From Sapria himalayana (lineage: Eukaryota > Streptophyta > Magnoliopsida > Malpighiales > Rafflesiaceae): a DNA stretch of 64,000 nucleotides. The stretch lies in assembly GCA_029783825.1 (NCBI GenBank), contig JAREIK010005472.1, positions 1 to 64,000 on the forward strand, written 5' to 3'. A model generated the notes under the pieces. That model did not search any database and was not told where the DNA came from. It saw only the letters and a program-made list of their open reading frames with translations. Made by a program: the position numbers and the translations under genes. How positions within the stretch are numbered: position 1 is the stretch's first letter; each line of letters opens with the position of its first letter. Positions 35,181 to 46,589 of this stretch are shown here, in pieces.

Positions 35181-38100
35181 GAAATAATAAGAATAATATG
35201 AATTATTAATATAAGTAGAATAAGATGAATAAGATGTATAATAAGAATAAGAAAAAAAGAAAAATTAGAAGAGTAAGAAGAATTATAAAAATAAGAAGAA
35301 TAATAAGAATTATAAGAATAAGAAGAATAGGAATAATAAGAAGAATAAGAAGAATAAGAAACATAAGAAGAATAATAAAAAAATAAAAATAAGAAGAATT
35401 AGTAGAGTAAGATAATAAGAAAAATAAAAAGGATAAGAAAAATAAGAAGAATAAGATTAATAAGAAGAATAAGAAGAATAAGAAGAATAAGAAGAATAAG
35501 AAGAATAACATAATAAAAAGAATAAGAAGAATAAAAATATTAAGAATAAGAATAATAAGAATAATAAAAAGAAGTACTAAGAATAAAAAGAAAACAAAGT
35601 ATTAAAAGAATAAGAAGAATAAGAGCATAAGAAGAATAAAAAGAAGTAAAGAGAATGATAATAAAAAGTAGAGTAGGGAGAATAAGAAGATTAAAAATAA
35701 CAAGATTAATTATAAAAATTAAATGAATGAGATGAATAAATTGAATAATAAGAATTAGTAGAATAATAAAATTCAAAATAATAAGAATAAAGAGAGAATA
35801 AGAAGAATACCAAGAAATGAAAAGTTTAAAAAAAATTAAAGAATAAGTAGAATAGAAAGAATAAGTAGAATAAGAAGAATAAGAATAATAAGATGAATAA
35901 GAAGATAATAAGAAGAATAAGAATACAGAATAAAAAGAAGAATAAAAAAAATAAGAAGCATAAGAAGAATAAGAAGAATACTACAAATAAGAGAATATGA
36001 TTTTTCGAATAATAAAAAGAGAATATTAAGAATAAGAATATAAGAAGAATTAGAAGATTAAGAATAATACAGAGAATAAGAATAATAACAATAATAAGAA
36101 GTATAAGACGACTAAGGAGAATAAAAAAATATGAAGAACACTAAGAATAAAAATATATGATGCATAGGAAGAATTAGAAGAATAAAAAGAAGAAGACTAT
36201 GGAAGAAGAAGATGATGATGATGATGAATAAGAAGAATAAAATTAATTATAAAAATAAGTATCATAAGGATTAATGAGAATAATAAGACGAATATTAAGA
36301 TAATAAGAATAAGGAACCATTAAGTAGATTAGAAGAATAAGAAGAATAGAAGAATAAGAAGAATAGTACGAATTAAATGAATAACAAGAATAAAAAGATT
36401 AAAAGAATAAAAGAATTAGTAGAATACGAAGAATAAAAAGAATAAAAGAAAATAATTAAAGGAGTAATAAGAAGAATAAGAAAAATAAGATGAATAATAA
36501 TAATAATAAGTTGAACAGCAAGAAAACTAGGAATAAGAAGCATATAAATAATAAGAAGGATAAGAAGTATAAGAAGTATAGAATAATAAGAAGATATATA
36601 AAGAATAAAAAGAATAAGTAGAAAAAAAAGAAAACTAAGAATAAGAAGAATAAGATGAATATGAATAATATGAAAATTTTGAAGAATTAGAATAATAAAA
36701 AGAATAACAAGTATAGGACAAATAATAAATATAAGAAGAATAAAAGAAAAGAAAATAAGAAGAATAAGAATAATTATATGAATAAGAAGAATAAGAAGAA
36801 TAAGAAGAATAAAAGAATAAGAAGAATAAGAAGCATAAGGAAGAATAAGAAAAATAAAACAAATAAGAAGAATAAGAAGAGTAAGAAGAATAAGAAGTAA
36901 TAAGAATAATACGAATAATACGAATAAAATAAGAATAAGAAGAATTAAAAAGAATAAGAAGAATACGAAAAATAAGAAAATAAGAAAAATAAGAAAAATA
37001 AGAAAAATAAGATAAATAAGAAGAATAAGAAGAAGAAGAAGCATAAAAAAATAAAAATAATAAGAAGCATAAAAAGAATAAGAAGAATAAATATAATAAA
37101 AAGAATAAGTAGAATGAGAAGAATAATAAAAATAAGAATAATAAAAAGAATAAGATGAATTTTAAAAATTAGTAGAATAAGATGAATAAGATGAATAAGA
37201 AGAATAAGAAGAACAAGTAGAATAATTATATTAATGAGAATAAGAACAATAAGAAGTATGAGAAGAATAAGAATTATACCAAGAATAAAAATATTAAAAT
37301 AATAAAAGAATAAGATGAATAAGAAGAATAAGAAGAATAAAAAAGAGTAAGAAGCATAAGCACAATAAGAAGAAAAATAAGAATAATAAGAACATGATGA
37401 ATACCAAGAATACCATGAAAAATAAGAATAAGAATAAAGGAGAATAATTAGAAGAATAAGTAGAATAAAAAGAATATGAAGAAAAAAAGAATAAGAGAAA
37501 AATGAAGTATACAAAAAAGAATAAGAAGAATAAAAAATAAGAAGAATAATAAAATAAGAAGAATAAGAAGAATTAGAAAAATAAGATGTATAAGATGAAT
37601 AAGATGAATAATAAGATTAATAAGAATAAGAAGAATTAGAAGAATGAGAAGAATAAGAAGAATACCATGTATAAAAGATTAAAAAGAAAATAAATAGAAT
37701 AAGAAGAATAATAAGAAACGAAGAATAAGAAGAATAAAAATAATATTAAGAATAAAAAGAATAAGTAGAAAAAAAAGAATAAGAAGCAAAGAAGAATAAG
37801 AAGAATAAAAGAATTAGAAAATAGATGAATATCAAGAATACCATGAATAAGTAGATTAAGAATAATGATAATAATTAGAAGAATAAATAGAATAAGATGA
37901 ATAAGAAGAAAAGAAGCATAAGAGGAATAAAAGAATAAAAGAATTAAGAAGAATAAAAAGAATATTAAGAATAATAAGAATAAGAAAATTAGAAGAATTA
38001 GAAGAATAATAAGAATAAATAGAATTAGAAAGTAGATGAATATCAAGAATACCATGAATAAGTAGATTAAGAATAATGAGAATAATTAGAAGAATAAATA

Positions 38101-38503
38101 GAATAAGAAGAATAAGAAGAAAAGAAGAATAAGAGGAATAAAAGAATAAAAGAATTAAGAAGAATAAAAAGAATAATAAGAATAAGAAAATTACAAGAAT
38201 TAGAAGAATAAGAAAAATAAGAAAATAAGAAGAATAAATAGAATTAGAAGAATAATAAGAATAGGAATAATAATTTGAATAAAAAGAATAAGAAAAATTA
38301 GAAGAATTAGAAGAATAAGAAGAATAACAATAATAGGATGAATAAAAGTATAAGAATAAAAAGAAGAATATGAAGAATAAGTACAATAAGAAGAATAAAA
38401 AGAATTTTTAGAAAAAGAAGAATATGCAAAATAAGAAGAATAAAAAGTATACGAAGAATAAGAATAATTACAAGAATTATAAAAATAAGAAGAATAAGAA
38501 GAA
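28931..38503. repeat. 9.6 kb satellite block, purine strand (GAAGAATAA)n on +
   Basis: The longest block: degenerate AAGAATAAG/GAAGAATAA units with AATAATAAT and GAAAAAGAA variants, beginning at the LINE B 3' terminus and ending at the LINE C 5' end. It has higher-order structure: ATAATTAGAAGAATA-type marks preceded by AATAAAC/G at ~31300, 32810, 33810 and 37430, TATAGTTTAAGA marks at ~31630, 33120 and 34110, and repeated GAATACCAAGAATACCATGA at ~32775, 33780 and 37400. The shared spacings (about 1.5 kb, then about 1.0 kb) show duplicated units of 1-1.5 kb. Non-coding. Confidence 0.94.
37822..38245. repeat. 212-bp tandem duplication inside the satellite
   Basis: AGATGAATATCAAGAATACC at 37822 recurs at 38034, followed in both copies by ATGAATAAGTAGATTAAGAA, AGAGGAATAAAAGAATAAAA and GAATTAAGAAGAATAAAAAG, with few differences. 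This is one of the youngest duplications in the block. Confidence 0.8.
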
Positions 38504-38588
38504 GTTTACATGAGAGAGAGAAAGTGGGGTATTCTAGAGAGAAAAAAACTCCTAATCATGCCAGAAAGGGGTGGAAATCTTGCTGGAA

Positions 38589-39841
38589 ATGGAGAAAAAT
38601 GATTATTTTGATCATAAGAAATCATTTTTTAACATTCATTATCCAACAGCATCCCCTAATAATCATCCATTGATAAAAAATGAGGATCCTACGATTTATT
38701 TTTTCCCCTGAAGACATCAATACTCTCAGAAGCTCACAAGTTTTCTCTCATCGATAAATTTTCTCATGCTCGGCCATGCATTGATGAAATAAGAAATTTA
38801 TTCTCCTCGCTCAAGCTTAAAGGATTGATTAAGCTGGCATTGATAGACAGTAAGCATGTCCTGGTGCATCTCTTCGTAGAAGAAGATTTTCTTCATCTGT
38901 GACTAAAGATTAATTATAATGTAAAGGGCTACCTTATGAGGACATTCAAATGGACAGCAAGCTTTAACACGAAGTAAGAACACCCACTTACTTAGGTATG
39001 GTTTCTTCTGCCCTTATTGCCTATACATTTCTTCTACAAAACATCTTTCTACTTCATCTCTAATCTCATTGGGAAACCCTTATTGATGGATGGCTCCGCT
39101 ACTAACCTCCCTCGACCAAGTGTTGCACAAGTATGCATAGAGGTTAATATCCATCTCCCTTTCTCTCAATGGATATGGATTGGTCAGAATAAAAATCAAG
39201 GTTTCTAGCAACCTTTTACTCCCAAGGCCTTCCCTAGTTATTGTAATCAATGCAAAAAGAGAGGAAATAACTCAGAAAAATACATTGTAAATATAAAGAG
39301 GGTAGAACATAAGATTTGGGTTAGAAAAGAGGAGGCTAGATAGGAGGAAACTAACGCAGAGGATGAATAGAACACTATACAAACAACATATTCTCCAAAA
39401 AAATGCTTCCCAAAACAAAAATATAACAGAATAGGAAAGAATTAGACTTATGATCAATAGAATATAGGAACTAGTTATTAGAACTAGGAATGTTAAAATA
39501 AACATAAGAAGAAAGAAAACTCAGAGAGTTGGTTCACTGGATCAAATTTTGGTTCAGACTCTAAATCAATAAAAAGATGTAATAATATAATAACTAAAAC
39601 AGAAACCCTTAGGGAAAATCATTCCATAGATGATTAGAAATTGAAAAAAAAAATGGAGATAGGAAATAGAGATAAGGCACTAGAAGATTTAAAAATTATA
39701 AGCTTACAAATGGATAAATTATTTAAAGTAGGGAATCTTGTTAAAACCCAACCTAATCACATAAAAAAACAAGAAACATACAAAAACACTTTATTAAAAC
39801 TAATGAATTACAAAATAAATCAAGGGCTCAATCAAAACTAG
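38589..39841 (+). pseudogene. LINE C ORF1 (DUF4283, broken)
   Basis: Starts MEKNDYFDHKKSF, homologous to the ORF1 starts of LINE A and D. DUF4283 blocks follow: FSHARPCIDEIRNLFSSLKL, LIDSKHVLVHL, MRTFKWTASFN, then 39017-39208 MPIHFFYKTSF, GKPLLMDGSATNLPRPSVAQ, VCIEVNIHLPF. The zinc knuckle at ~39237 reads YCNQCKKRGNNSEKY, with His and the last Cys lost. The C-terminal part is represented by an open stretch at 39641-39841 (KALEDLKIISLQMDKLFKVG). Stops at ~38900, 38980 and 39209 break it. Confidence 0.82.
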
Positions 39842-39847
39842 TTAATA

Positions 39848-40560
39848 ATGCATAAATACTTATCTGGATTATTCGGGGTATAACTAACTCCCCCTCACTA
39901 AATAGATTAATTTAAATGATAAAAATTCATAAAATCTTCCTATTAATGATTCTTGAACCTATGGTGGGTATAGATCAATTATAAAGCTTCAAAGAAAAGT
40001 TAGGATATAAAAATGCTATATCTAAAAAAATTAGTAAAATCTAGCTATGTGGAATAACTTGGATATAAATAATAGAAGAAAAAGATAAAATTATTAACCT
40101 TAGTTTAGGTAAAAACATAGACAGAATTATATCAATCGTATATGCTAGTAACTTGAGAAATAAAGAAAAGAGATATGGAAAAAATGGAAGAAATATCAAA
40201 TAAGAATTCACCATGGATAATAGGAAGAAGCTTCAACACTGTAAAGAATTCATTAGAGTAAAAAAGGAGGTAGACCAATAAATACACAAGCTAGTGATCA
40301 ATTCAATAAGATGATATCTAAGACCAAATTATTAGAAATAGACTTCTTGGGCTCAAAATATACATGGACAAATAACCACAAAAAGAAAGGAATTATCTGG
40401 TCAAGACTAGACATGAGTCTCCTCAACTCTAAGTGGATGGACACTTTTGGTAATATAGGCATTAAACACTTGAACAATACTTGATCAGATCATAATCCTT
40501 TACTTATCACCCCTCAAAAAAAGAAATGAATAGATTATCATTTAATTTTCAAAATATGTG
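39848..40560 (+). pseudogene. LINE C endonuclease (heavily decayed)
   Basis: Only scattered motifs of the EEP domain survive, in changing frames: an N-terminal LFGV-type start after 39850, SPWIIGRSFNTVKNS at ~40210, a degraded TW-N block at ~40370, and a degraded SDH block at ~40490. The spacing matches LINE A and D. No reading frame longer than a few dozen codons is left. Confidence 0.65.
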
Positions 40561-42280
40561 GTGCTTACACGAAGAATTTTTGGACACGATCAAAGAGTCA
40601 TGGAAGTCCCACTTAAAGGTAATCCAGCAAAGATTTTCTCAGGTAAATTATATAGACTATGATCATGTTTATCGGATTGGAACACAAAAAAATATTGAAA
40701 CATTAATAAAATCATTCAAGATATGGAACAAAAAATAGATGAACTAGAAAATGAACATGACAAAAATCATAACGCGAACAATCTCAAGTCTCTTCACAAA
40801 GCCCAAGGTGAATTCAAATTAAAATTACACATGGAGGTCTTCTGAAACAAAGATCGAAAACAAAATGGTTAAAAGAGGGGGGGTCTAGATACTAAGTTTT
40901 TTCAGCAAATCACTAGAATAAAAAAAATCAAAAACACAAGATAAAAGGAATTAGAAATAAGGAAGCTCATGGGTAGAAAATAAAAAAGACATAAAGGAAA
41001 CATTAAAAAAAATTTACAATTACTATTATGCAAAAACAATGAACAAACAAGTCATAACCTTTTACAAAACATAAATAAAATTATTAATGAAGAAAATAAT
41101 AAAATTGTAATGGAATTTCTGGATGAAATAGAAATTAAAAATATAATATTTAGTTTAATATAAACAGTGTTGCAGGACTAGATGGATGGAACAATGTGTT
41201 TTTTCAAGTATGCTGGGGCATAATTAAAATAGACCTTCCTCAGGCCATACACTGGTTCTTTTGTGGGGCTGAATTAAATAAAAATGGTCACTTACACACA
41301 TAATTTTAAAAATGAAAAAAGAAAATCCTCAAAAGGGAGAAGACTATCATCTAATTAACCTATGCAACTCTACATATAAAATCCTAGCCAAATTAATGCA
41401 AAGCAGATTAAGTCTTTTCCTCCCAAAAATCATCTCTAAGGAACAAACATGCTTCATGAAAGATAGATTAATCATGGAAAATATATTCTTAGCTAAATAA
41501 TTAATGAAAGACATCTCTAATAAAGTAAGGCGCCACAATGTAGTCTTTAAATTAGACCTTTCTAAATCATTCGATAGAATAGACTGGAAAATGCTATGCT
41601 ATATCATGAGAAAAATGATTTATGTAGAAAGCTAGATCGATTTAATTTTTAGATGCGTCTCAAGTACTTGGTTCAAATTATTATTAATGGGGAAAAGGGG
41701 ATGAATTTAAACCCACTCAGGGACTAAGATAAGGTGATCCTTTGTCTCCTGCCCTTTTTAACATTTATCCTGAATTGTTCTGGTCAATTTAATATATAAA
41801 ACTAGAAAAGGAGATATCATTTAAGCACTTTAAAGATTCACCTCAGGTGGATTTCCTAGCATATCTAGATGATATAATTATTTTTACAAATGGTAATAAA
41901 AAATCTATAACTAACCTAATGAAACTATTCTAAAATCTGGAAGAAGCAACATGTTTAACATTAAATAGAAATAAAAGCCAATTCATAAAATCTAGCCTAG
42001 CACCTCTTAGAATAATCCATAGACTAAATGATATTACAGGTTTTTCCCAAGCAAAAGGAGCAATCACTTATCTTGGATGCCCTTTATTTGAAGGAAAAAT
42101 AGAAATAGAATACATAGATTTATTATTAGATAAAATTAGTCAGAAAATTGCAGAATGAAAAATAGAAATGCTTAATATGAGTGGAAAAATTATACTTATC
42201 AATCACGTCCTACAAAGCATATGCATACTTTTATAATTATGCTGCCCCCCAAAAAATTAATCAAAAAAATAGAAAATGAA
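40526..42280 (+). pseudogene. LINE C linker and reverse transcriptase (broken)
   Basis: 40526-40738 is the linker (SFNFQNMWCLHEEFLDTIKE). RT blocks follow: 41312-41500 with NPQKGEDYHLINLCNSTYK, ILAKLMQSRLSLFLPKIISK, EQTCFMKDRLIMENIF; motif A FKLDLSKSFDRIDWK at ~41545; motif C FLAYLDDIIIFTNGN at ~41853, where YADD is YLDD with both Asp kept. The core order is right, but the frame is broken at least four times between 41160 and 41900. Confidence 0.83.
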
Positions 42281-42930
42281 TTTGCAAATTTTCTTTGGGG
42301 GAAAAAGATGTAAAACATAAAATGAACTGGATCAAATGGAAGGACTGTTGCTATCCAAAAGAAAAAACTAGTTTAGGCATCTTTAATTTAAAAGAAATAT
42401 CACAAGCATGGGCATGTAAGAGGTGGTGGGGAGTTAAAGATAATAATAGTTTGTGGGCTAAATATATGAGAGCTAAATACCTAGTCAATAACAGCACTAC
42501 TAAGGATAAAAAGCTTTATAATAGTTCTTAGATATGGAAGCAAACACTAAAACAAAGAGAAATAGTGGATAGAAATTCAGTCCTTACAAAATACGAATGG
42601 AAATGGAAATTAAATGAAGGACTATATTCTTTAAAATCTATCAAAATTTTAATTAGAAAGAAAAAAACACAGCAAGAGCTATTTAAATGGTGCTAGAACA
42701 ATAATAACTCACCAAAAATATGTTTATTTCTTTGGAAAACTGTGTCTAATATATTCCCACTAGACACCCTTATTCAAAAGAAAGGCATAAACCTAGCTTT
42801 TTTAGATGCAATTGCTGCAAAGAAAATATAGAAACCCTAGAACATCTATTCTCTCAAGGTAACATAGCAGCAAAGATCTGGGAGACACTACAAAATAATG
42901 TTCATTTAGCTAGGGATCAATCCCTAGCTA
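42280..42930 (+). pseudogene. LINE C thumb and zf-RVT region (broken)
   Basis: 42295-42531 encodes MNWIKWKDCCYPKEKTSLGI, FNLKEISQAWACKRWWGVKD and NNSLWAKYMRAKYLVN, the thumb and the W..RAKY block. zf-RVT residues appear around 42760-42860 (QKKGINLAF, then HLFSQGNIAAKIWE in another frame). Alignment to LINE B and D ends shortly after. Confidence 0.78.
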
Positions 42931-43140
42931 AATTGTAGGGGATCAATCACTAGCTAAAATTAAGGGATTAGCTAGGAAATAGAAAGGGATTTCTGATTTT
43001 CATTGGAATAAAAATTTGTAAGAGATTAGCAATGGATTAGTGATGGAATAGCCACGTAAATTCTGCACAAAGAAAAGTGGGGAATTTAATGACGGATTTA
43101 GTAACGGAATTTCCCTTGCCAGTCTTTAATTATTTAATTT
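42900..43140. mobile_element. Possible CACTA-type transposon terminal fragment
   Basis: Phrases such as AATGACGGATTTAGTAACGG then AATTTCCC (43086-43115) and GGATTAGTGATGGAATAG (43030-43048) resemble subterminal repeats of plant CACTA elements. A 25-bp imperfect duplication (ATCAATCCCTAGCTAAATTG and ATCAATCACTAGCTAAAATT) at ~42915 and 42942 lies at the join with LINE C. I see no CACTA terminus with a 3-bp target duplication and no transposase, so this is a fragment at most. Confidence 0.35.
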
Positions 43141-44411
43141 TTTTAATTTATTATTTGTTTTAATATTTTATTTAATTTTGTTTATTAAATACATATTATA
43201 GTCTATATATGAGTGATCCTTGAAAGGCAAATCTCCTAGTAAAATTAGAAAAATGATATTATAAATAAATAATTAAAAAAATATAAAAATAAAAAAAAAT
43301 TATATTAATAAGGACTAAAATAACTATTTTTATGATTATAAATTTTAAAAAAAATTATACAAAAAGTTTTCAAAAATTTTTAAATAAGAAACTTAAAAAA
43401 TTGTATTAAAGTAACATTAAATAAATAATTCTATAATTATAATAATTTTTTAAGATATTTTAAAAATTAAATGAACATTCATTAAAATTTCTATTAATAT
43501 AAAGGTAAAATAATTCATTGTATGATTAAATAGAAAATATTTTCAAAAATATTTGAATTGAAAAATAAACTAGTAAATATTAATATTATTATAAGTATAA
43601 AAAATTTTTATCATTATATGAAACTTTTAAAAAAATAATTAATACAAAATTTGAAAATCTTGAATTATAATAATAAGTTAAATTTTTTTATTAAATTTAA
43701 AAGAAAATAAATTAATTTTTAAAATAAATATATAGTTGTTTTCCCCCTACTAAAATTTATAAGAATTAAATAATTGAGTAATATTTTTACTATTAGCTTT
43801 TAATATTCATTCTATATTAAAATAAAAAATATAACTTTTTTTAATTATCTCCTCACTTTAAGTAATTTTTAGAATTTTAAAAATTATAAATGATATCAAA
43901 TAATATGAAATTTTATGTTTTTAAAATTATTTCATATTATCTTTATAAAAATTAATATGAATTCTCAAAATTTTATAACCATGAAATATATATATTTATA
44001 TATTTTTTAACATATAGAGTATTTTATAACACTTAGGAGTGTGGCTAGAAGACCAATCATCTTATCATGTGTGTCTTGCTATATGAAGTTTGTAAATTTT
44101 ATAGCCATTTGATTTTTTTTCTAGTTATAAAGTTAAACATCTATTTTTTGAAGTTGTTTATATATTTATTGTTTAATTAAATTTTATAATAAAAAATTGC
44201 AAGATGTTTGTTTTTCATGTGTACGTTGCTACACACACATGAACTTTGTTGAAAATATTTTGATAATAAATAAAAAAATTAGTCTTTATGTATTTTAATT
44301 ATTTATTGTTTATTTAGTGTTTTGATAATTAAAAATTAAAATATCTTGGTAATTTATGTTCTGCCTTCACTTGTTGTATGTCGATACTCAAGATACAACT
44401 TTAACATGCAC
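43141..44411. other. AT-rich intergenic sequence, no feature seen
   Basis: About 1.3 kb of very AT-rich DNA rich in AAATTTT, TTAATATTA and ATAAAAATT words. I see no domain, repeat array or terminal inverted repeat in it. It could be old transposon remains. Confidence 0.5.
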
Positions 44412-44568
44412 CTAAGAGCATCTCTAAGAGTCTCAGTGTCAGCTTTCGTTTAGTTATTTTAAAAAATTTAAACTTTAAAATCAACTCCCTTTGCATCAAG
44501 CTATATATTTCCCATATCTATAATTTCTCTCACCTGATCTATAAGCCCTCGCCAGACTCCAACTCCAG

Positions 44569-45769
44569 ATGGCTTCGATTCTTGAGGCGGCCTTTGGAAG
44601 AGAAAACTTCTTTCTCCGAAACGTGGATGGTAGTGATGCTGATCAGGAAGAGATTTATCAAAATGCAGGCACCTTTTACCAGTAAGTCATTCCATTAATA
44701 TGATTCTGATCATGTAATGCAATTCAAATAGAACTCATGTGATTGCTCAGTAATAATCATACATGACACAAAACTATGTGCTTCTGTGATTCCATATCCA
44801 TCTCTCTCATCAGTTTGAAGAACTCTAGTCGGGTATCAAACAAAAAGTATGCCCTATTGCTTTGTTTCATGATGGTTTTTATTTTTTGATATGAAAGATA
44901 AGTTTGGGTGTAGGGAGTTATGAAAGTAATTATGCACCAATGTGATATACTAATGGCGTCATGCTTGTGGCTGATGGTTTTATCCATTATTTCTTGAGTA
45001 TGTTAGATTCAACATGTTCATCTTCACCCTAGTTCATTTCCATTGTTTTTGCTCTAATGTCGAAGCCATTTCACGAATCATGACATATGTTTTTGAGATC
45101 ATTATTATGCAACAATCAATTTTTTTTTCCATGTTATGATCCTGGTGATGATAATATACCGCACACTTTTTTATTTTGACTGTTAGGTCATGGCTTCTCC
45201 AGATGAGCAGAAGGTGTGTTTCATGGAAGGATTTCATCCATGATATTGAGAAAAAATTAAAGAGATAGTTGGGTTTGGAAAGCCAATAGTGGATGTTGCT
45301 GCTATTCATCTTCCTTTCATTAATCTCGAGAAAGTAGATATCATTGCTAATGTTCTCATCGAAAACTCTAACCTTATTCCCATTCATTTAGTGGACATCA
45401 ACTATCTAATTGATAGCAATTGAAGGAAACTTGTTTTTGGGTTGATCCCTGATGCTGAAACAATCTCTACTCATGGTGAAGAAACTATAAAAATTCTTCT
45501 CACTTTAATTTATGCTGATATCAAAAGCACATATAACGGCATAAATCACAAGACTATCATTCCTTATCATGTTAAGGTGGATCTAATTGTAGATGTTCCT
45601 ATTTTTGGAAGGCTTACTCTCCCACTCGAAAAAAATAGGAGAGATACCCATTCCTTATAAACCAGACATTGAAGTTGAGAAAATAAACTTATGGACTATC
45701 TCCTTTGACAAAATTGTTGATGTTCTTCACTTGAAAATGGAAAACAAGAATGATTTTGCATTTCATTAA
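44569..45769 (+). pseudogene. LEA14-like (WHy/LEA_2 domain) gene fragment, two exons, broken
   Basis: The putative exon 1 (44569-44681) starts MASILEAAFGRENFF and ends at a GTAAGT donor; I do not recognise its protein. Exon 2 (from 45187, after a TTAG acceptor) encodes clear blocks of the plant two-domain LEA_2/WHy protein: FIHDIEK, IKEIVGFGKPIVDVAAIHLP, LVDINYLIDSN, GLIPDAETISTHGEETIKI, IIPYHVKVDLIVDVPIFGR, LTLPLEKN, then PDIEVEKINLWTISFDKIVD and LKMENKNDF, the start of the second WHy repeat, ending at TAA 45767. Damage: a one-base shift in the A-run near 45250, TGA at 45420, and another shift in the A-run near 45630. The intact family protein is a cytosolic hydrophilic protein linked to desiccation stress and roughly 300 residues long, so most of the second domain is absent. 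Confidence 0.85.
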
Positions 45770-45848
45770 TATGGTGATAATATGACATTCATATTGTATT
45801 TTAGATGTTATTTTTGAGAGTTAGTTAAAATTAGTTGAATTGATAGCT

Positions 45849-45955
45849 AAAATAGATAGCATTGTTGGAATTACCATAAAAAAGTAGTTTGTTAAAATAG
45901 ATAGCAATGTTGGAGTTACCATAAAAAAATAGTTAGTTAAAATAGATAACACAAT
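45849..45955. repeat. 45-bp subterminal repeats of the TIR element (2.3 copies)
   Basis: AAAATAGATAGC(A/T)(A/T)TGTTGGA followed by (A/G)TTACCATAAAAAA starts at 45849, 45894 and 45939 (partial). Short direct repeats just inside a TIR are typical of transposase-binding subterminal regions. Confidence 0.75.
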
Positions 45956-46010
45956 ATTTTATTATATTTTGAGTAGTTATTTTAGGTAGCATCATTGGAG
46001 ATGCTCTTAG

Positions 46011-46560
46011 TCCTCTACAGTCTGCCTCTCTCCCTCGACATGAATACATCAAAACCAAATAGAAGAGTAAGCGAGAATTTCTTCAGCCATGAGTTTATTT
46101 TTCATTTGAGGTATGCTTTCATCACTAACTCTTCATCTATTATCTTAATGCAAGAGTGTGGTTTGATTCTATGGTTTGTTATTTCAAAATTCTTCTTCTA
46201 CCCTAATTGTTACAGTATATTTTATTTTCCATAGAAATTAAATAATATATTTTTGTGTATGTATGATATCATGTATAGTGAAGTTATTACCACAATTATA
46301 TAAATTTCCATAGATCCTCCTTATGCATGCAATATTAATCTAGATGTTCATGGTAAATCATTAAAAATACCAAATTCATATATCACCATGGTATGCTTGG
46401 ATTGCTTATATACAATGATGTGTATACATACTTCATGCATGTGTGTTATATTGCATTCTCATTATATGGATATTGATGTTGCACAGTAGGTATGTAGGCT
46501 TGATATCCATGTTTTTTGACACTCAGACAATCTTGTTGTCTTGGATGTTAATCACAAAAT
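46011..46560. other. AT-rich intergenic sequence, no feature seen
   Basis: Unique-looking sequence without a recognisable domain or repeat. The 79-codon frame at 45995-46234 spans the transposon boundary and has no protein-like features. Confidence 0.5.
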
Positions 46561-46589
46561 GGGTGTTGGTGTTTGTGGTGAGCAGTGTG

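Larger units (their letters stand above)
38504..42985 (+). mobile_element. LINE C: decayed LINE, 5' end present, 3' part lost
   Basis: Begins right after satellite with a G/A-rich leader, then ORF1 at 38589, endonuclease, RT, thumb and zf-RVT. It stops in the connection region near 42985. There is no RNase H, 3'UTR or 3' terminal signature; a CACTA-like sequence follows, so the 3' end was lost by deletion or displaced. It is the most decayed of the long copies, with dozens of stops and frame changes. Confidence 0.85.
44412..46010. mobile_element. TIR DNA transposon carrying a LEA14-like gene piece (Pack-type)
   Basis: CTAAGAGCATCTC starts at 44412 and its exact reverse complement GAGATGCTCTTAG ends at 46010, giving a 1599-bp element with 13-bp terminal inverted repeats. 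GAGCATCTC ends are common among plant MITE-like DNA transposons. No transposase is present. Inside are a two-exon gene piece and 45-bp subterminal repeats. No clear target duplication is visible (TAA before and TTA after the inner GAGCATCTC repeats), so the superfamily is open. Capture of a host gene segment between TIRs matches the Pack-MULE/Pack-TIR concept. Confidence 0.7.
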
